This document shows positions 41,289-50,573 of a stretch of DNA of 64,000 nucleotides, in pieces; positions within the stretch are counted from its first letter, which is position 1; every line of letters starts with the position of its first letter. Location of the stretch: the NCBI RefSeq assembly GCF_014645515.1, contig NZ_BMLW01000007.1, forward strand, positions 62,331-126,330. The letters are read 5' to 3'. Below the pieces are notes generated by a model. The model worked only from the letters and a program-made list of their open reading frames with translations, was not told where the DNA came from and did no database searches. The DNA is from Oceanobacillus neutriphilus. GTDB lineage: Bacteria > Bacillota > Bacilli > Bacillales > Amphibacillaceae. Made by a program: the position numbers and the translations under genes.

Positions 41289-43493
41289 ATGAAAACAGCC
41301 AGTTCAACAGTACTAAAAACGAATGGGATATTCTTTTCCCTGGTTTCTAAGAAAAATAATTATAAAACAGAAGAAATAAATGTAATGAAGAATACAGTCA
41401 CTCAGCTATTGGAAACTTCCACCACATCGAAAAAACCTGGCATGCTTTTGGGACATATTCAGTCAGGAAAAACGCGTTCTTTTCTTGGTTCTGTGGGGTT
41501 AGGATTTGATAATGGTTTTGATGCTGCGATTATTTTAACAAAGAATTCGAATGCACTTGTTAAGCAGACCTTTGAAAGAATCGAAGGGGAGTTTTCAGAA
41601 TGCATAGAGGAGGATAAATTAGCTGTCTATGACATTATGAAAATGCCGGTAAAGCTCCGCAAATTTGAGTTAAGAAAAAAACTTGTTATTGTCCTAAAAA
41701 AAGAAAAGAAAAATATGCAGCGCTTAGAAAGTCTCTTATTTGAAATGTATCCGGATCTGACCGCAAGAAAAATCTTATTCATTGATGATGAAGCAGATTT
41801 CGCTTCGGTCGCGTATGACAATGTGAAGGATAAAAATATTATTGATTTGAAGGTAATCGCCGGGCAAATTGATGATATTCGTGCCAGGTTAAGTGATGCC
41901 GCTTATCTGCAGGTAACAGCAACACCATATTCGTTATATCTCCAGCCGGATGACATGACGATTCATGAGCATAAAGCTTTTCAACCGAAGCGGCCGGCTT
42001 TTACAGAATTAGTACCGGTGCATGATAAGTATGTCGGCGGAGAAATGTATTTTGAAAAGTCTAAAGAAGATGGACATATGGCAAGTTATTTATACCATGA
42101 GATTCAGGAAGAAGAGCTTCAGATTTTAAGAAAAAGTGACAGACGTAAAGTAAAAGTGAATCATCTGCTTACAGGTGAACGCTACGAAGGCATTCGCAGT
42201 GCGCTGATTCATTTTATTGTCGGCAGTAAAATTCGTAATATTCAACAGGAAAGGATGGGTCAACGTCTTGAAAAATATGCGTTTATTATGCATACCATTA
42301 CCACTAAGGCTGCTCATCAATGGCAGGAAGAGGTAATGCTTCATATGGAGGAGCAGCTCCGCGCAGCAATAGAGAAGGAAGATCCCATCTTTGACCAGTT
42401 AGTTCGTACAGCTTATCAGGATTTTGTGCGCTCACAAATGAAGGGGATGTATTTTCCAGCCTTTGACGACGTTCTTTCCAGCGTTCGTGATGCGTTGATA
42501 GAAGAAGAGCTGTTGATTGAAATCGTAAACTCCGAGCAGGATGTCGATAATTTACTAGACAAATCAGGAGAGCTGAAATTACGGACGCCGCTAAACTTCT
42601 TTATTGGCGGGCAAATTCTCGACCGTGGTATTACGATAAAAAATTTAATCGGCTTCTATTATGGCAGAAACCCGCAAAAGTTTCAGCAGGATACAGTTTT
42701 ACAGCATTCCCGGATGTATGGAGCCCGTCCATTTGCAGATATTGCAGTTACCCGTTTTTATACAACAAAACGTATCTATGATGTGATGGAGCAGATGCAT
42801 GAATTTGATACAGAGCTGCGCAGAGCATTTGAATCCGGGGCAAACAGCGGAGAAGTGACCTTTATTCAAAAGGATATCGATAATACGATTTTGCCATGTA
42901 ATCCAAATAAAATTTTATTATCAAGCGTGCAAATGTTGAAGCCGGGTAAACGAATGCTGCCAACAGGTTTTCAAACGATTGCGAAGAGCTATCTGGAGCG
43001 GCAGATGAAGAAAATAGATAGGTATGTAGAAACGATGAAGCAAACAGCAAAAGCAGTACATCCAAAAGATGCCCGCTGTTTCCTGATTAAAAAAGAAAAA
43101 ATGCAAGAGCTGCTGGAAATGATTTATCAGACCTATGAATTCGAAGATGGCTACGAGTGGGATCTGGAAACATATTGTGCTGTGATGAATTATTTATCAG
43201 AGGATACAGATACCAATCGAAAGGGATATGTCTGGGTGATTTTACGCCAGAATCGCAATATGGCGCGTATTCGAAAAAGCACCGGCCGGTTTGAGGATGC
43301 ACCGGATACGAAGCAGGATGAATTGAAAATAGCTAGAAATCTGGCCAGGGTCATCCCATCATTAATGTTGATAAGACAGAATGGTTCAGAGGAACAGGGC
43401 TGGCGCGATGGTGCATTTTATTGGCCGGTGCTGGTTACGCCTGAGGAGACGAAAACGACGGTTTTTGCCGGGAAAGGGATTAAAGAGAGGTGA
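41289..43493 (+). CDS. Z1-domain-like superfamily 2 helicase/ATPase
   Basis: A 734-residue ATPase resembling Z1-domain proteins. The Walker A equivalent is GHIQSGKTRSFLG; then AIILTKNSNALVKQT, the Walker B LFIDDEADFAS, LQVTATPYSLYL and, near residue 445, FFIGGQILDRGITIKNL with QDTVLQHSRMYGAR, the Z1 hallmarks (GGxxLxRGxT and QxxRxxGxR). The C-terminal 200 residues are not recognised. Z1 proteins often occur with MutL-like ATPases, nucleases and methylases in restriction-type loci; none is adjacent here. The ATG at 41289 follows AAGG; an in-frame ATG 27 bases earlier abuts the leader T-run. It overlaps nothing, and a TPR gene follows after five bases. Confidence 0.82.
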   Translation: MKTASSTVLKTNGIFFSLVSKKNNYKTEEINVMKNTVTQLLETSTTSKKPGMLLGHIQSGKTRSFLGSVGLGFDNGFDAAIILTKNSNALVKQTFERIEGEFSECIEEDKLAVYDIMKMPVKLRKFELRKKLVIVLKKEKKNMQRLESLLFEMYPDLTARKILFIDDEADFASVAYDNVKDKNIIDLKVIAGQIDDIRARLSDAAYLQVTATPYSLYLQPDDMTIHEHKAFQPKRPAFTELVPVHDKYVGGEMYFEKSKEDGHMASYLYHEIQEEELQILRKSDRRKVKVNHLLTGERYEGIRSALIHFIVGSKIRNIQQERMGQRLEKYAFIMHTITTKAAHQWQEEVMLHMEEQLRAAIEKEDPIFDQLVRTAYQDFVRSQMKGMYFPAFDDVLSSVRDALIEEELLIEIVNSEQDVDNLLDKSGELKLRTPLNFFIGGQILDRGITIKNLIGFYYGRNPQKFQQDTVLQHSRMYGARPFADIAVTRFYTTKRIYDVMEQMHEFDTELRRAFESGANSGEVTFIQKDIDNTILPCNPNKILLSSVQMLKPGKRMLPTGFQTIAKSYLERQMKKIDRYVETMKQTAKAVHPKDARCFLIKKEKMQELLEMIYQTYEFEDGYEWDLETYCAVMNYLSEDTDTNRKGYVWVILRQNRNMARIRKSTGRFEDAPDTKQDELKIARNLARVIPSLMLIRQNGSEEQGWRDGAFYWPVLVTPEETKTTVFAGKGIKER

Positions 43494-43498
43494 AGCAG

Positions 43499-44017
43499 AT
43501 GAATGAGCATTTTTATCAAGATGATCCACAGTTAAACAAACAATTACAGCAGGCTATTGAACTAAGAGAAAAAGGGAATGCGGACCAATCCAGAAATATT
43601 ATATTAAAGCTGTTAGAACAAAATCCGGACAATGCTTTTCTCAACTATCAATGTGCCTGGAGTCATGATATTTTGGGAGAAGAAAGAAGTGCTGTGCCAT
43701 ACTATGAAAAAGCAATTCAGCTGGGCTTAGAAGAAAGGATCTTAGAAGATGCTTTATTAGGGCTTGGAAGTACTTATCGGACATTGGGAGAGTATGAAAA
43801 ATCGAAGGAAACATTTTTGAAGGGAATGGATTTATTTCCAGATAATAAAGCGATTCAGGTATTCTATTCGATGACGTTATATAATTTAAAAGAGCACAAT
43901 CAGGCGATGGAGCTTTTGTTAAAAAACCTTGCGGAAACGACAAATGATGTGGATATTCGGAAGTTTTCCAAAGCAATTACTTTCTATGCAGATAAATTGG
44001 ATACAAGCTGGGAGTGA
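43499..44017 (+). CDS. TPR-repeat protein, partner of the Z1-type ATPase
   Basis: A 172-residue helical protein with about four TPR-like repeats: QAIELREKGNADQSRNIILKLL, NAFLNYQCAWSHDILGEERSAVPYYEKAIQ, DALLGLGSTYRTLGEYEKSKETFLKGMDLF and AIQVFYSMTLYNLKEHNQAMELLL. The ATG at 43499 lies six bases past the Z1 stop, behind GAGAGGTG placed within the Z1 gene end, so the two are translationally coupled. A frame from GTG 43490 is possible but less likely. The role is probably protein-protein contact with the ATPase (inference). Confidence 0.85.
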   Translation: MNEHFYQDDPQLNKQLQQAIELREKGNADQSRNIILKLLEQNPDNAFLNYQCAWSHDILGEERSAVPYYEKAIQLGLEERILEDALLGLGSTYRTLGEYEKSKETFLKGMDLFPDNKAIQVFYSMTLYNLKEHNQAMELLLKNLAETTNDVDIRKFSKAITFYADKLDTSWE

Positions 44018-44050
44018 TCAGCGGGAAACGAATTTATTTATTAATACGTA

Positions 44051-44091
44051 AAATGCCTGTGCTGTTCTACATGAGAACAACACAGGCATCA
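44051..44091. terminator. bidirectional terminator
   Basis: ATGCCTGTG (44053-44061) pairs with CACAGGCAT (44081-44089), with a further six-pair inner stem (63-68 with 74-79). It lies between the TPR gene and the convergent DUF1963 gene. Confidence 0.8.
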
Positions 44092-44093
44092 TT

Positions 44094-44894
44094 TTAATAA
44101 CAATCCCAATTATAAAGCACGTTACTAAAATTTCTATCTTTCAGATCCTCTTCAGAGATAAAGAAATTTCCAACACCGGAATCGCTCCACATAATGTTAC
44201 CGCCGGCACTATCGATTTGCAGCAGCAGTATATCATTTTCTTGATAATCTCCATATGCACGCGGGTCTTCCTGTGTAAAGAATGGATAGCCGCCCAGTTT
44301 ATGACCTTTCCCGCTGAATTGCTGGAAAAATTCTTCTTCCAGGTTTTCATCTTTGTTTATTTTATCAAATATATCTGCGTAAACCTTGTCACGACGATAA
44401 TCACTTACTGTGATAGCTTCTGAGCCTATTTCAAAGGATAATCCCATCTCCTGTTCTACGGGGAAAAATAACTCATCCTCTGGAACGGTTACAAAAGAAA
44501 AATCCTGCACTAATTGTGAGTCATCCTGAATAATATCTTTGTGATAGATAACACGAAAACCAGCTTGATTCTGGCCATCATCAAAATCCATTCCGAGAAC
44601 ATCATCATAACCATCGATATAAAATTGCAAAATTCCTGTATGAGGGAAATGCGGCAAATGAACAGGAACCTCGTCAAAATTAATTTGTGCCAGCAGCTTT
44701 AAAGGATTTCCCTCTTCATTTTTAGGATACTCCATCGAAACAGGGAAATACGGATTACCTGCAAATTTACTCTCGAATAAAGATGTTTCCCGCTCTGTAG
44801 TAGAAACCTTCACAACCGGGTTCATCGTCTCTTGAATGATAGAGCGGTATTGCTCCAATGCTTCTGGTAATTGTAATGATACTTTGTCTGACAT
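44094..44894 (-). CDS. YwqG-like DUF1963 protein
   Basis: A 266-residue soluble protein of the YwqG/DUF1963 family. Landmarks include KFAGNPYFPVSMEYPKNEEG near residue 50, LLAQINFDEVP, GILQFYIDGYDD, HKLGGYPFFTQEDPR and DILLLQIDSAGGNIMWSDSGVGNFFI near the C-terminus, the repeat-like beta structure of the family. The function of DUF1963 proteins is unknown. The ATG at 44894 lies behind AGGAGGG; an upstream in-frame start lacks a site. It is convergent with the Z1-TPR operon. Confidence 0.87.
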   Translation of the reverse strand: MSDKVSLQLPEALEQYRSIIQETMNPVVKVSTTERETSLFESKFAGNPYFPVSMEYPKNEEGNPLKLLAQINFDEVPVHLPHFPHTGILQFYIDGYDDVLGMDFDDGQNQAGFRVIYHKDIIQDDSQLVQDFSFVTVPEDELFFPVEQEMGLSFEIGSEAITVSDYRRDKVYADIFDKINKDENLEEEFFQQFSGKGHKLGGYPFFTQEDPRAYGDYQENDILLLQIDSAGGNIMWSDSGVGNFFISEEDLKDRNFSNVLYNWDCY

Positions 44895-45056
44895 AAGAAC
44901 CCTCCTGAAATTCAGTTTATTCTGTATAATAGTTACTATAGCAAATTGAAACAAGCAGGGAAAACGAGAAAGCAATTAATTTACAACGATCGGGGCAGGC
45001 TGCTTCTTGAGCCAGAGGACGACTAAAGTATTACACCATCTTGGGGGGAGATTCTA

Positions 45057-45761
45057 ATGAACAGGGTAGAATACATCAGAAATAAAGAAAAGGAATATCA
45101 TGATGCATGTTATGATAATTATAAGCTGTTTGAGAAAGGCTCCTGGCTGTACAAGCCTGTTAAAACAGTGATGGAGCAATTGCCATATTTTAAAGAAAAA
45201 ACGAATATTCGTGTTCTGGATTTAGGATCGGGGGTTGGCCGGAATAGCATTCCAATAGCAAAAGAAATAAAAGAAAGAGGAAAAGTTGTCTGCGTAGATT
45301 TATTGCTTTCGGCAACGGAAAAATTAAAGCAATACAGTAAGGAATATGACGTGGAAGAAGTCATTAAGCTGGAAACAGGGGATATAGAAGATTATTCAAT
45401 CAAAAAAGAGAGATTTGACTTTATTATCGCAGTATCTGCTTTAGAGCATGTCGCTTCTGAAGCTGTTTTTAATAAAGTAATCGAAAGTATGGCACAGGGA
45501 ACTAAAAAGAATGGCATCAACTGCATTATTGTTAATTCTGAGGTAGAAGAAATAGATATCGAGAAAAATAAAAAGTTAGATGTCATGATGGAAGTGAATA
45601 TTAAGACAGAAGAAATGCTTCATAAATTAGACAGGCTGTATGACGGCTGGGAGGTACGGAAGCGGCTGGTGAAACCTTTGAAGTATACCATAGAACGTGA
45701 CGATAGAGATGCCCTGCTGCAAACAAATGCGATAACTTATGTTGTGACAAGAAGATTTTAG
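45057..45761 (+). CDS. class I SAM-dependent methyltransferase
   Basis: A 234-residue Rossmann-fold methyltransferase. Motif I is VLDLGSGVGRNSIPIA, the acidic strand two VVCVDLLLSA, the motif around GDIEDYSI, and motif IV-like FDFIIAVSALEHVAS. The C-terminal part is a strand-rich cap (VNIKTEEMLHKLDRL). It resembles methyltransferase domain 11/25 proteins acting on small molecules; nothing suggests DNA methylation. A GGGGGGAG site precedes the ATG. It is monocistronic and ends at the hairpin at 45817. Confidence 0.87.
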   Translation: MNRVEYIRNKEKEYHDACYDNYKLFEKGSWLYKPVKTVMEQLPYFKEKTNIRVLDLGSGVGRNSIPIAKEIKERGKVVCVDLLLSATEKLKQYSKEYDVEEVIKLETGDIEDYSIKKERFDFIIAVSALEHVASEAVFNKVIESMAQGTKKNGINCIIVNSEVEEIDIEKNKKLDVMMEVNIKTEEMLHKLDRLYDGWEVRKRLVKPLKYTIERDDRDALLQTNAITYVVTRRF

Positions 45762-45816
45762 TTTACATGCTCCTCGTTACTTAATAAAGCCTCATAATGT
45801 GTAGAAAAGCTCTCTA

Positions 45817-45861
45817 TAAATAAAACTCCTTTTTCATAATGAGTAAAAGGAGTTTTATTTA
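45817..45861. terminator. bidirectional terminator
   Basis: A perfect 17-bp stem (45817-45833 with 45845-45861) between the methyltransferase and the convergent Crp/Fnr gene. Confidence 0.85.
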
Positions 45862-45908
45862 TTTAATATTAGAAAGTTATTGCACTTTATACCTAATTGT
45901 CCAGTTCG

Positions 45909-46568
45909 TTATTCAAACCGTACATCCTCAGAAATCTCTTTCACCTTATCCCACTGTAAAATCCGTACTTCATCATTCTCCCGCTCCACGATCCCCTGAT
46001 CCATCCACTGCTTTAAAATACGATTAACATGCCTTTTTGTTGTTCCAATTAAAGCGGCGGTTTCTTCAAGGTTATTGGTTGAGATATAAGATACCTGAGA
46101 ATCAGAAGAAACAGTGCATAAAAAAGCAGCAAGCCGGACATTGGCAGGAGACAGTGCATTCACCCTGGATGAAATGGTGCATGTCCGGAGCTTATAAGCT
46201 AATTCTCTTAACAGTATCTGTGAGAATGACGCATCATATTTTAGCTCCTTTTCATAAATCTTTTTAGGGATAAAGACAAAAGTGCATGGCTCTGCTGCAA
46301 TACAGTTTGATTGAATCAGACAGTCTTCCAGAATTTCAATGTCTCCCATAATGGCAGGAGTCTGGCAGTAACGCAGCAACAGCTCCTTTCCTGTAATTTC
46401 CTGACTGGAAACAAAGTATTTTCCACTTATTAAAAAGTAAAATCCATCTATTTCTTCTCCGGCAGTTAATATGTATTCATTTATTTTGTATGTGCGAATG
46501 GTGATTTCCTTCTCCAATGTATTTGGAATCGAATAATGATAGATAGCAGCAAATTGTTTTAATGCCAT
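45909..46568 (-). CDS. Crp/Fnr-family regulator (YeiL-like)
   Basis: A 219-residue regulator with an N-terminal cyclic-nucleotide-binding-like beta roll (YILTAGEEIDGFYFLISGKYFVS, YCQTPAIMGDIEIL) and a C-terminal winged helix (NNLEETAALIGTTKRHVNRILKQWMDQGIV). It resembles YeiL-type proteins. No iron-sulfur cysteine cluster is seen at the N-terminus. The ATG at 46568 follows GGAGAAAATCAT; the longer upstream frame has no site. It is divergent from the HAD gene at 46644, only 75 bases away. Confidence 0.87.
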   Translation of the reverse strand: MALKQFAAIYHYSIPNTLEKEITIRTYKINEYILTAGEEIDGFYFLISGKYFVSSQEITGKELLLRYCQTPAIMGDIEILEDCLIQSNCIAAEPCTFVFIPKKIYEKELKYDASFSQILLRELAYKLRTCTISSRVNALSPANVRLAAFLCTVSSDSQVSYISTNNLEETAALIGTTKRHVNRILKQWMDQGIVERENDEVRILQWDKVKEISEDVRFE

Positions 46569-46643
46569 ATGATTTTCTCCTCGGGACATCTGTCCTTTTG
46601 TAATTTTTAATACATAGTATACTTGAAAAAAGAGGTGATTTAA

Positions 46644-47396
46644 ATGAATTTTGTTTTTGATATAGATGGCACAATTTGTTTTGATGGAAAAACAATAGAT
46701 TCGTCTATTATACGGGCACTGGAGGAAATAAAAGCAGCAGGGCATGAGGTGATTTTTGCATCTGCAAGACCGATCCGGGATTTGTTGCCTGTTCTGCCCC
46801 AGGCTTTTCAACAAGAGAAACTGGTTGGAGGAAATGGAGCATATACTTCAAATGGTGGAAAGATTGATGTTATCCATTTTCAAGATAGTTTGCTTACAAA
46901 GCTTCAAACTCTGGTTGAAGATAATCAGATAACCTACTTAGCAGACAGTGATTGGGATTATGCTTTTACAGGAGAGAAGACACATCCAATCTATAAGAAT
47001 ATTAATCAGGCTACAGCTAAGAATCGGGAGCTGAGAAGTCTGGATAAGCTGTGTAAGCTGGTCCTGTTTCAGCCTTCACTGCAAATAATAGATGAGCTTT
47101 CCACTATGCCTGTAAATATAACCTGTTACAAGGGTGAAAATGCGATAGACATCAGCCCGGTTGGAATCAATAAAGTAAGAGGGCTGCATGCTTTGCAGGT
47201 GAAGGATTTTATTGCATTTGGTAATGACAGTAATGATCAGTGCCTGTTTGAAAGCGCAATGTACAGTGTCTGTATTGGAGGACATGAGGTTAAACAATAT
47301 GCATCTGCATCGATAGAGAAGGAAAATGTTCCAGCGATGATAAGCGAGGTATTGCGTGCGTATAAAGCTCAGGAAATACAAAGCGTCTATATTTAA
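46644..47396 (+). CDS. HAD-IIB (Cof-type) phosphatase
   Basis: A 250-residue HAD hydrolase with a C2-type cap. Motif I is FVFDIDGTICFDG, motif II IFASARPIRDLL, the lysine segment is GINKVRGLHAL, and motif IV is IAFGNDSNDQCLFE. Cof-type enzymes dephosphorylate sugar phosphates and cofactors; the substrate is unknown. An AAGAGGTG site lies before the ATG. The next gene follows by 26 bases, so the pair may be co-transcribed. Confidence 0.88.
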   Translation: MNFVFDIDGTICFDGKTIDSSIIRALEEIKAAGHEVIFASARPIRDLLPVLPQAFQQEKLVGGNGAYTSNGGKIDVIHFQDSLLTKLQTLVEDNQITYLADSDWDYAFTGEKTHPIYKNINQATAKNRELRSLDKLCKLVLFQPSLQIIDELSTMPVNITCYKGENAIDISPVGINKVRGLHALQVKDFIAFGNDSNDQCLFESAMYSVCIGGHEVKQYASASIEKENVPAMISEVLRAYKAQEIQSVYI

Positions 47397-47422
47397 CTCT
47401 TTATTTTAAAAGGAGAGATAAC

Positions 47423-48511
47423 ATGAACGAAAAGATTGTCTCGCAATTCCCTACATTAACAAATCGGAATTATCTTGCCAGCTGTTCTCAAGGGCTTCTG
47501 CCGGCAAGTACTTCCGATGCAATCACAGCGTATCACGAAGAATTACGGGCTAATGGAATAAACTGGGACGCAGCAATGGGAATGCTGGAAAGAGCCCGGG
47601 AATCCTTTGCTGCACTTATTGGGGCTGACCCGGATGAAATAGCAGTTGTGTCTTCGGTATCTCATGCAATCTCTGCAATAGCGACAGCTTTTCCAGATCC
47701 TTTAACAGGAGATGAAGTTATTTTCACAGATTTTGATTTCCCAACAGTTGCAGATGTATGGACTGCCCAGGCAAAATTTCAGGGGAAGCTTCATGTGATC
47801 CCATCTGAGCATGGGAAGATTTCTCCGGCATCCTTTGAGGACCATATCAGTGAAAAAACACTGCTAACGTCTATTCCACATGTTCATTATAAAAGCGGGT
47901 TGAAGCTGGATATCAAAGAAATAGCAGAAATTGCTCATCGAAAAGGTTCGTTATTATTTGTTGATGCCTATCAATCTGCAGGACATTGCCCTATTCATGT
48001 AAAAGAGATGGGAATTGATTTTTTGGCAACAGGAACAAGGAAGTATTTATTAGGAATTCCCGGCATTGCTTTTCTGTATATTGATAAAAAAATTGCCGAT
48101 ACACTTCAGCCTAGCATGACTGGTTGGCTGGGAAAAGGGAAGAAAGATGCAAGAAAATTTGATACAGGTACACCTTCCTTTATCAGTGCTTATGCTGCTA
48201 AGGCGTCTTTGGATTTTATTCATTCTGTGGGAGTCCGTCATATTGCTGCATATCTTGAAGAATTGAGAGCGTTCACAGTTCAGTATGGGCGTAAAAAAGG
48301 ATTGAGACTGTATGGAGCTGAAGAGGTGGAAAACAGAACAAGTTTAACAGCATTTTTTCATCCGCGGGCTGCTGAGGTCGTTCATAAGCTGCAAGAAAAA
48401 GGAATTGTATTAACTGCGAAGGAGAATATCATCCGAATCGCACCGCACGTTTATAATACCAGGCAGGATATTGAAAGAGCGATTGATGAAATCGTACAGT
48501 TGCCGGAATAA
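47423..48511 (+). CDS. aminotransferase class V (PLP) family protein
   Basis: A 362-residue PLP-dependent enzyme of the cysteine-desulfurase/isopenicillin-epimerase-like class V group. The PLP aspartate and histidine region appears as SLLFVDAYQSAGHCPI, and the Schiff-base lysine in TGTRKYLLGIPGIAFLYI. SSVSHAISAIATAF and DEVIFTDFDFPT match the N-terminal PLP phosphate region. A catalytic cysteine like that of NifS is not obvious, so desulfurase activity is uncertain. An AAAGGAGAG site precedes the ATG. Confidence 0.85.
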   Translation: MNEKIVSQFPTLTNRNYLASCSQGLLPASTSDAITAYHEELRANGINWDAAMGMLERARESFAALIGADPDEIAVVSSVSHAISAIATAFPDPLTGDEVIFTDFDFPTVADVWTAQAKFQGKLHVIPSEHGKISPASFEDHISEKTLLTSIPHVHYKSGLKLDIKEIAEIAHRKGSLLFVDAYQSAGHCPIHVKEMGIDFLATGTRKYLLGIPGIAFLYIDKKIADTLQPSMTGWLGKGKKDARKFDTGTPSFISAYAAKASLDFIHSVGVRHIAAYLEELRAFTVQYGRKKGLRLYGAEEVENRTSLTAFFHPRAAEVVHKLQEKGIVLTAKENIIRIAPHVYNTRQDIERAIDEIVQLPE

Positions 48512-48630
48512 AAAGGATGGTTTGTTATCAAGGAATGACACAGAGCCGCACATTTGGTAAATAATGCTGGATAGGCATCTTCACCAAATACACTTTGTTT
48601 TGGGTGGTTCAGTGCAGAAGGAGGCTGTTT

Positions 48631-49476
48631 ATGTATTTTAAAACAAGTGACGGGATAAGAATATATTTTGAAGTAAGCGGTACTGGAATCCCTTGTCTGT
48701 ATCTGCATGGAGGACCGGGCTATTGGAGCAAATCTTTTCAACACATTATGAACGAACCGCTTGGAGAAAAATTGCAAATGGTTTATCTTGATCAGCGGGG
48801 CTGCGGAAGATCGGAGCATAGTGAGGAAGAAGCGTATTCTTTAGATAGATTAATAAGCGATATAGAAGAGCTGAGGAATCATCTGGAAATAGATGAATGG
48901 CTGGTGATGGGACATTCTTTTGGAGGTATACTTGCGATAAATTATGCAGAACAGTTTCCAGAGAGAACAAAGGGAATTATTTTAGCTAATGCTACCTTAA
49001 ATATGACGGAGTCCTTTATGCAGCAAATGCGAACAGGATCTGAAATGCTGGGACTGGAATGGACAGGTATCGCCGCAGACAGCCTGTCGAAATTTATGAA
49101 TACATACTTCGGTATTTTAACAAAATTAATAGAGGAAGGGCTCTATTTTAAGCTGCAATTTGTCGATACAGATAAAAAGAAAGAGCTGGATATGATTGAT
49201 AATGAGGGTTTAGACAGTGATTCCAACTTTCAAAAATTCGTATTTTCTTCTGCTGAATATTTTCAGGATTTTACATTGTTGTCCGGGAAAATAGATAACC
49301 CTGTATTAGTAATTGCCGGCAAAGATGATTATGCTGTTGGACCAAGCCATCATCAGTCCTTTAAATTCAATAAAATGGACGTCCAGGTCTTAACTAGCGG
49401 TCATCATCCTTATGTTGAAAACCCTGCAACATTTAAAAAGGTAATTATGGATTTTGTAGAGAACAAGATGAAATAA
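48631..49476 (+). CDS. alpha/beta hydrolase (proline iminopeptidase-like)
   Basis: A 281-residue alpha/beta hydrolase. The oxyanion motif CLYLHGGPGYWSK and YLDQRGCGRSEHS are typical of proline-iminopeptidase-like enzymes; the nucleophile is in WLVMGHSFGGILA, the acid is probably in IAGKDDYAVGP, and the histidine is in TSGHHPYVENP. A cap of helices lies between. The substrate (aminoacyl ester, peptide or lactone) is not known. The ATG at 48631 has GGAGG eight bases before it; a longer frame from 48595 lacks one. Confidence 0.87.
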   Translation: MYFKTSDGIRIYFEVSGTGIPCLYLHGGPGYWSKSFQHIMNEPLGEKLQMVYLDQRGCGRSEHSEEEAYSLDRLISDIEELRNHLEIDEWLVMGHSFGGILAINYAEQFPERTKGIILANATLNMTESFMQQMRTGSEMLGLEWTGIAADSLSKFMNTYFGILTKLIEEGLYFKLQFVDTDKKKELDMIDNEGLDSDSNFQKFVFSSAEYFQDFTLLSGKIDNPVLVIAGKDDYAVGPSHHQSFKFNKMDVQVLTSGHHPYVENPATFKKVIMDFVENKMK

Positions 49477-49720
49477 TAGAGCAGGAAGAGTTGTTAGTGA
49501 GTTAACGAAATAGTGCAATTATATTTTTGTCAACAATAAAAATGACGAAATGATGAAAAACTGCATCTTTCAAATCACTTTCATCCATTTTTTGAACTTC
49601 TCTGTTCACTATTGCTCCTTAAAGTTAACTAAATTGTGTCAGTTACCTGGACTATATAGGAAATGCTACTGCATTCCCGTATAATACAAGACAAGAAATC
49701 TTATTTGGAGTGTGAATTGC

Positions 49721-50257
49721 ATGACCAAAAAAATGAGCCTGATCCTGTTCGGACTGTTATTTTTATTAACTGCCTGCAGTGGAGAGGATAATAAACAGGA
49801 GGAAAATGCACTGAAAGAAACAGATGATATTAAAGAATTAGTTCATCGATACAGTACGGAAGATATAGTTGATGAGAATGCATCCATTACTTCCGAACAG
49901 CTGGTTGTTACAGATAATGAGGGAAATGAACAAGCAGTTTATGATTTGCCGGAGGATGAATTTTTTGTTTCGATTGCCCCTTTTATGCAGCAGACACACC
50001 CTTGTGAAATTCATAGTTTAACAGGCTGCCAGGGGGAAATGGTTCTGGAAGATTTTGATGTATATATTGAAACTGCAGAAGGTGATGTTGTCATAGATGA
50101 GACCATGCAGACGGAAGAAAATGGCTTTATTGACCTGTGGCTCCCCCGGGATGAAACATATACGGTTGAAATTAGACATGACGGAAAAGAAGTGACATCC
50201 GAGATCAGCACGTTTGACGATGATTTTACTTGTATCACAACAATGCAATTAAGCTAA
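49721..50257 (+). CDS. CueP-like metal-binding lipoprotein
   Basis: A 178-residue exported lipoprotein. The signal peptide (KKMSLILFGLLFLL) ends in a TAC-S lipobox with Cys about residue 19, so the protein is anchored outside the membrane. The C-terminal domain contains HPCEIHSLTGCQGEM, the Cys-x-x-x-His/Cys pattern characteristic of CueP copper-binding proteins, and a late FTCITTMQL cysteine that completes three cysteines. CueP hands copper to partner enzymes in enteric bacteria; the role in a Gram-positive is inferred. A perfect TATAAT lies at 49680, without a clear -35. Confidence 0.72.
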   Translation: MTKKMSLILFGLLFLLTACSGEDNKQEENALKETDDIKELVHRYSTEDIVDENASITSEQLVVTDNEGNEQAVYDLPEDEFFVSIAPFMQQTHPCEIHSLTGCQGEMVLEDFDVYIETAEGDVVIDETMQTEENGFIDLWLPRDETYTVEIRHDGKEVTSEISTFDDDFTCITTMQLS

Positions 50258-50269
50258 TCAGGAACACTT

Positions 50270-50313
50270 CACAAATACAGGCTGGCGGTTATTCGAGCCA
50301 GCCTGTATTTGTG
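50270..50313. terminator. large hairpin after the CueP-like gene
   Basis: A perfect 17-bp stem (50270-50286 with 50297-50313) with a 10-base loop. Only weak T-richness follows, so it may be a terminator or a transcript-end stabiliser. Confidence 0.65.
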
Positions 50314-50347
50314 ATAGCGATATTATTTACGCAGGCTTTCATAATTG

Positions 50348-50381
50348 ATCCTCCTTGTACATACGTTAAAGCAAGGAGGAT
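50348..50381 (+). promoter_or_regulatory. hairpin sequestering a Shine-Dalgarno sequence
   Basis: ATCCTCCTTG (50348-50357) is perfectly complementary to CAAGGAGGAT (50372-50381), with a 14-base loop. The right arm contains the full AAGGAGG ribosome binding site placed eight bases before the ATG at 50388, so the RNA could shut off its own translation unless the stem melts or is remodelled. Confidence 0.6.
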
Positions 50382-50387
50382 GATAGG

Positions 50388-50573
50388 ATGGATAAAACAG
50401 ATGAGCCAATGAAAAGAATGGCTAATTTGCGCTTATCACATGCGGGATTTGCCCAGTATTATAAGGGGTTATTAAACAGAAACCATTATCTGCTCAAGGG
50501 AAACAGCAAAAATAAATCTCACAAGCATTTTTTTCAAAATGTTCATAGGGCAAATTCTTATCATATTACATAG
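50388..50573 (+). CDS. small basic protein (61 residues), unrecognised
   Basis: An ATG at 50388 with an optimal AAGGAGG site opens a 61-codon frame. The product is basic and His/Asn-rich (KRMANLRLSHAGFAQYYKGLL, NRNHYLLKGNSKNKSHKH) with no membrane helix. The site is buried in the hairpin at 50348. A strong terminator at 50651-50682 follows, which supports a separate transcription unit of about 300 nt. Alternatively the unit is a structured small RNA without a protein. No family was recognised. Confidence 0.4.
   Translation: MDKTDEPMKRMANLRLSHAGFAQYYKGLLNRNHYLLKGNSKNKSHKHFFQNVHRANSYHIT

Noticed and set aside
45057-45761. Methyltransferase as a DNA-modification partner of the Z1 locus
   Set aside because: Its motifs fit small-molecule methyltransferases, no DNA-methylase NPPY-type or cytosine-specific motif is seen, and a convergent DUF1963 gene and terminators separate it from the Z1 operon.
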